NCBI GenBank assembly: GCA_021298245.1
Contig: JAJTDZ010000013.1
Location: forward strand, 1 to 36,955
DNA length: 36,955 nucleotides
Direction of reading: 5' to 3'
Origin: Algoriphagus sp.
GTDB taxonomy: Bacteria > Bacteroidota > Bacteroidia > Cytophagales > Cyclobacteriaceae
The first letter of the stretch is position 1; each line of letters begins with the position of its first letter. Below the pieces are notes generated by a model. The model was not told the DNA's origin. It worked only from the letters and a program-made list of their open reading frames with translations, and did no database searches. Shown here piece by piece: positions 35,552 to 36,955 of the stretch. The translations under genes were made by a program, and so were the position numbers.

Positions 35552-36955
35552 TTAAATATCAAACTTAATCCCCTGCGCCAATGGCAGCTGGGTGGAATAG
35601 TTGATCGTATTCGTTTGGCGCCTCATGTAGGCCTTCCAGGAATCGGAGCCCGACTCTCGTCCTCCGCCAGTTTCCTTCTCTCCTCCAAAAGCTCCTCCAA
35701 TCTCTGCTCCCGAAGTACCGATATTCACATTGGCGATGCCGCAATCGGAACCAGAAACGGCAAGGAAGGCTTCCGCTTCACGCATGTTGGTAGTCATGAT
35801 GGCAGAAGAAAGCCCTTGCGGTACTCCATTCTGCAAGGCAATGGCCTCAGGAAGTGTGCTGTACTTGATCAAGTACAAAATGGGTGCAAAGGTCTCGTGT
35901 TGCACGATGTCGAAGTGGTTTTCTGCCTCGTAGATGGCTGGCTTCACGTAGCATCCGGATTCATAGCCAGCTCCTGAAAGTACGCCCCCTTCAACTACCG
36001 CTTTTCCTCCAGCCGCTTTGACCTGTACGATAGCCGCTTGGTACTGCTCCACCGCCTGGGTATCGATCAAGGGACCCACATGGTTTTTTTCATCCAAGGG
36101 ATTGCCGATGACCAACTTGCCGTAGGCCGCCGCGAGTCGATTTTTTACGGCATCGTATACACTTTCCTGCACGATCAAGCGTCGGGTAGTGGTGCAGCGT
36201 TGACCTGCGGTACCTACCGCCCCAAACAAGGCGCCACGAATTGCAATCTCCAAATCGGCATGCTCGGTGATGATGATGGCATTGTTGCCCCCAAGCTCCA
36301 GCAAGGAACGGCCCAGTCGCTCGCCCACGGCCTTGCCTACAGCCTTGCCCATGCGGGTAGAGCCAGTGGCAGACACTAGCGGAATTCGGGAGTCATGAGC
36401 AAGCAAAGCACCGATCGAGGCATCCCCAACGATCAAGTTGGAAATCCCCTCCGGCAAGCCCTGCTGAGCAAATATTTTTGCCACAATGTGTTGGCAAGCA
36501 ATGGCCGAAAGCGGAGCTTTTTCCGAAGGCTTCCACACACATACGTCTCCACAGACCCAAGCCAGGGCGGTATTCCAAGACCAAACGGCCACCGGGAAGT
36601 TGAATGCCGAAATAATACCGACCACCCCAAGCGCATGCCACTGCTCGTACATGCGGTGACCGGGACGCTCGGAATGCATGGTCAAGCCATACAATTGGCG
36701 GGATAGTCCGACCGCAAAATCACAGATATCAATCATTTCCTGCACCTCTCCCAAACCTTCTTGATAGGATTTGCCCATCTCGTAAGACACCAGCTTACCC
36801 AGATCTGCCTTGACTTCACGAAGGGCATTTCCAATCTCCCGGACAATATCGCCCCGCTTGGGAGCAGGAACATTCCTCCAGGTCTCAAAAGCGATCTGTG
36901 CTTGGACAATTACAGCCTCGTAGGTTTCCTCAGTTGCCAGCTGCACAGAGGCAAT
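35552..36955 (-). CDS. Aldehyde dehydrogenase, ALDH7 (alpha-aminoadipic semialdehyde dehydrogenase-like), 5' end outside window
   Basis: The last 467 codons of an NAD(P)-dependent aldehyde dehydrogenase; the frame is open to base 36955, so the N-terminal region is missing. Diagnostic segments are FNFPVAVWSWN (cofactor-binding and oxyanion Asn), KPSEKAPL, GSTRMGKAVG, the general base Glu in LELGGNNAI and the nucleophile Cys in GTAGQRCTTTRRL. The AGQRCTTTRR form and the closing GGAFGGEKETGGGRESGSDSWKAYMR are characteristic of the ALDH7 family, which oxidises alpha-aminoadipate semialdehyde in lysine degradation. No other lysine-catabolic gene is visible in the window. Confidence 0.92.
   Translation of the reverse strand: MASVQLATEETYEAVIVQAQIAFETWRNVPAPKRGDIVREIGNALREVKADLGKLVSYEMGKSYQEGLGEVQEMIDICDFAVGLSRQLYGLTMHSERPGHRMYEQWHALGVVGIISAFNFPVAVWSWNTALAWVCGDVCVWKPSEKAPLSAIACQHIVAKIFAQQGLPEGISNLIVGDASIGALLAHDSRIPLVSATGSTRMGKAVGKAVGERLGRSLLELGGNNAIIITEHADLEIAIRGALFGAVGTAGQRCTTTRRLIVQESVYDAVKNRLAAAYGKLVIGNPLDEKNHVGPLIDTQAVEQYQAAIVQVKAAGGKAVVEGGVLSGAGYESGCYVKPAIYEAENHFDIVQHETFAPILYLIKYSTLPEAIALQNGVPQGLSSAIMTTNMREAEAFLAVSGSDCGIANVNIGTSGAEIGGAFGGEKETGGGRESGSDSWKAYMRRQTNTINYSTQLPLAQGIKFDI

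Overview
The window looks like chromosomal DNA from a Bacteroidota bacterium, probably of the order Cytophagales (Cyclobacteriaceae/Algoriphagus-like). The reasons are a type IX secretion (T9SS) C-terminal sorting domain, a DUF5687 ABC permease, a PafA-type Thr-nucleophile phosphatase, DUF1080 proteins, an AraC regulator with a membrane-embedded N-terminus, weak Shine-Dalgarno sequences and several matches to the Bacteroidota -7 promoter box TAnnTTTG. The genus is inference; no rRNA is present.

Layout. 1-5019: the 3' end of a D-aminoacylase, an ABC ATPase/permease pair, a nitroreductase, a repeat-rich convergent gap, and an S41 (Ctp-type) protease broken by an internal deletion with frameshift. 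5177-7705: a tightly overlapping operon of a hemerythrin/DUF542 protein, ruvX, def and an omega-amidase-like nitrilase. 7843-11360: two single-gene central-metabolism units, monomeric NADP isocitrate dehydrogenase and gapA, each with a clear intrinsic terminator. 11535-16585: a minus-strand exported pair (a 1067-residue fibre-like protein with exact 180-bp repeats and a small T9SS protein) next to a membrane-tethered AraC regulator preceded by five 11-bp tandem repeats. 16850-17200: a tRNA-Arg/Pro/Lys array on the minus strand. 17284-18009: a TPR/SH3b membrane protein.

18240-26301 is the most coherent system in the window. Two divergent operons encode a DUF1080 protein, a lipoprotein cytochrome c, two TIM-barrel sugar isomerase/epimerases, a Gfo/Idh/MocA oxidoreductase, an NHS-family MFS transporter, a GMC flavoprotein dehydrogenase and its Tat-exported subunit-3 partner. 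This composition fits oxidation of glycosides to 3-keto-glycosides in the periplasm followed by non-hydrolase cleavage, and then uptake and reduction. The component families are known; the specific substrate is not visible from sequence.

26407-36955: a stand-alone helical sensor-like membrane protein, a GH16 glucanase, homogentisate dioxygenase, a REP-associated (Y1) transposase-like protein that seems to lack the catalytic tyrosine, a PafA phosphatase, an MsbA-like ABC exporter with a small two-helix membrane protein, YifB/ComM, and the 3' part of an ALDH7-type aldehyde dehydrogenase that runs off the window. I see no prophage, CRISPR array, toxin-antitoxin system or obvious defence island.
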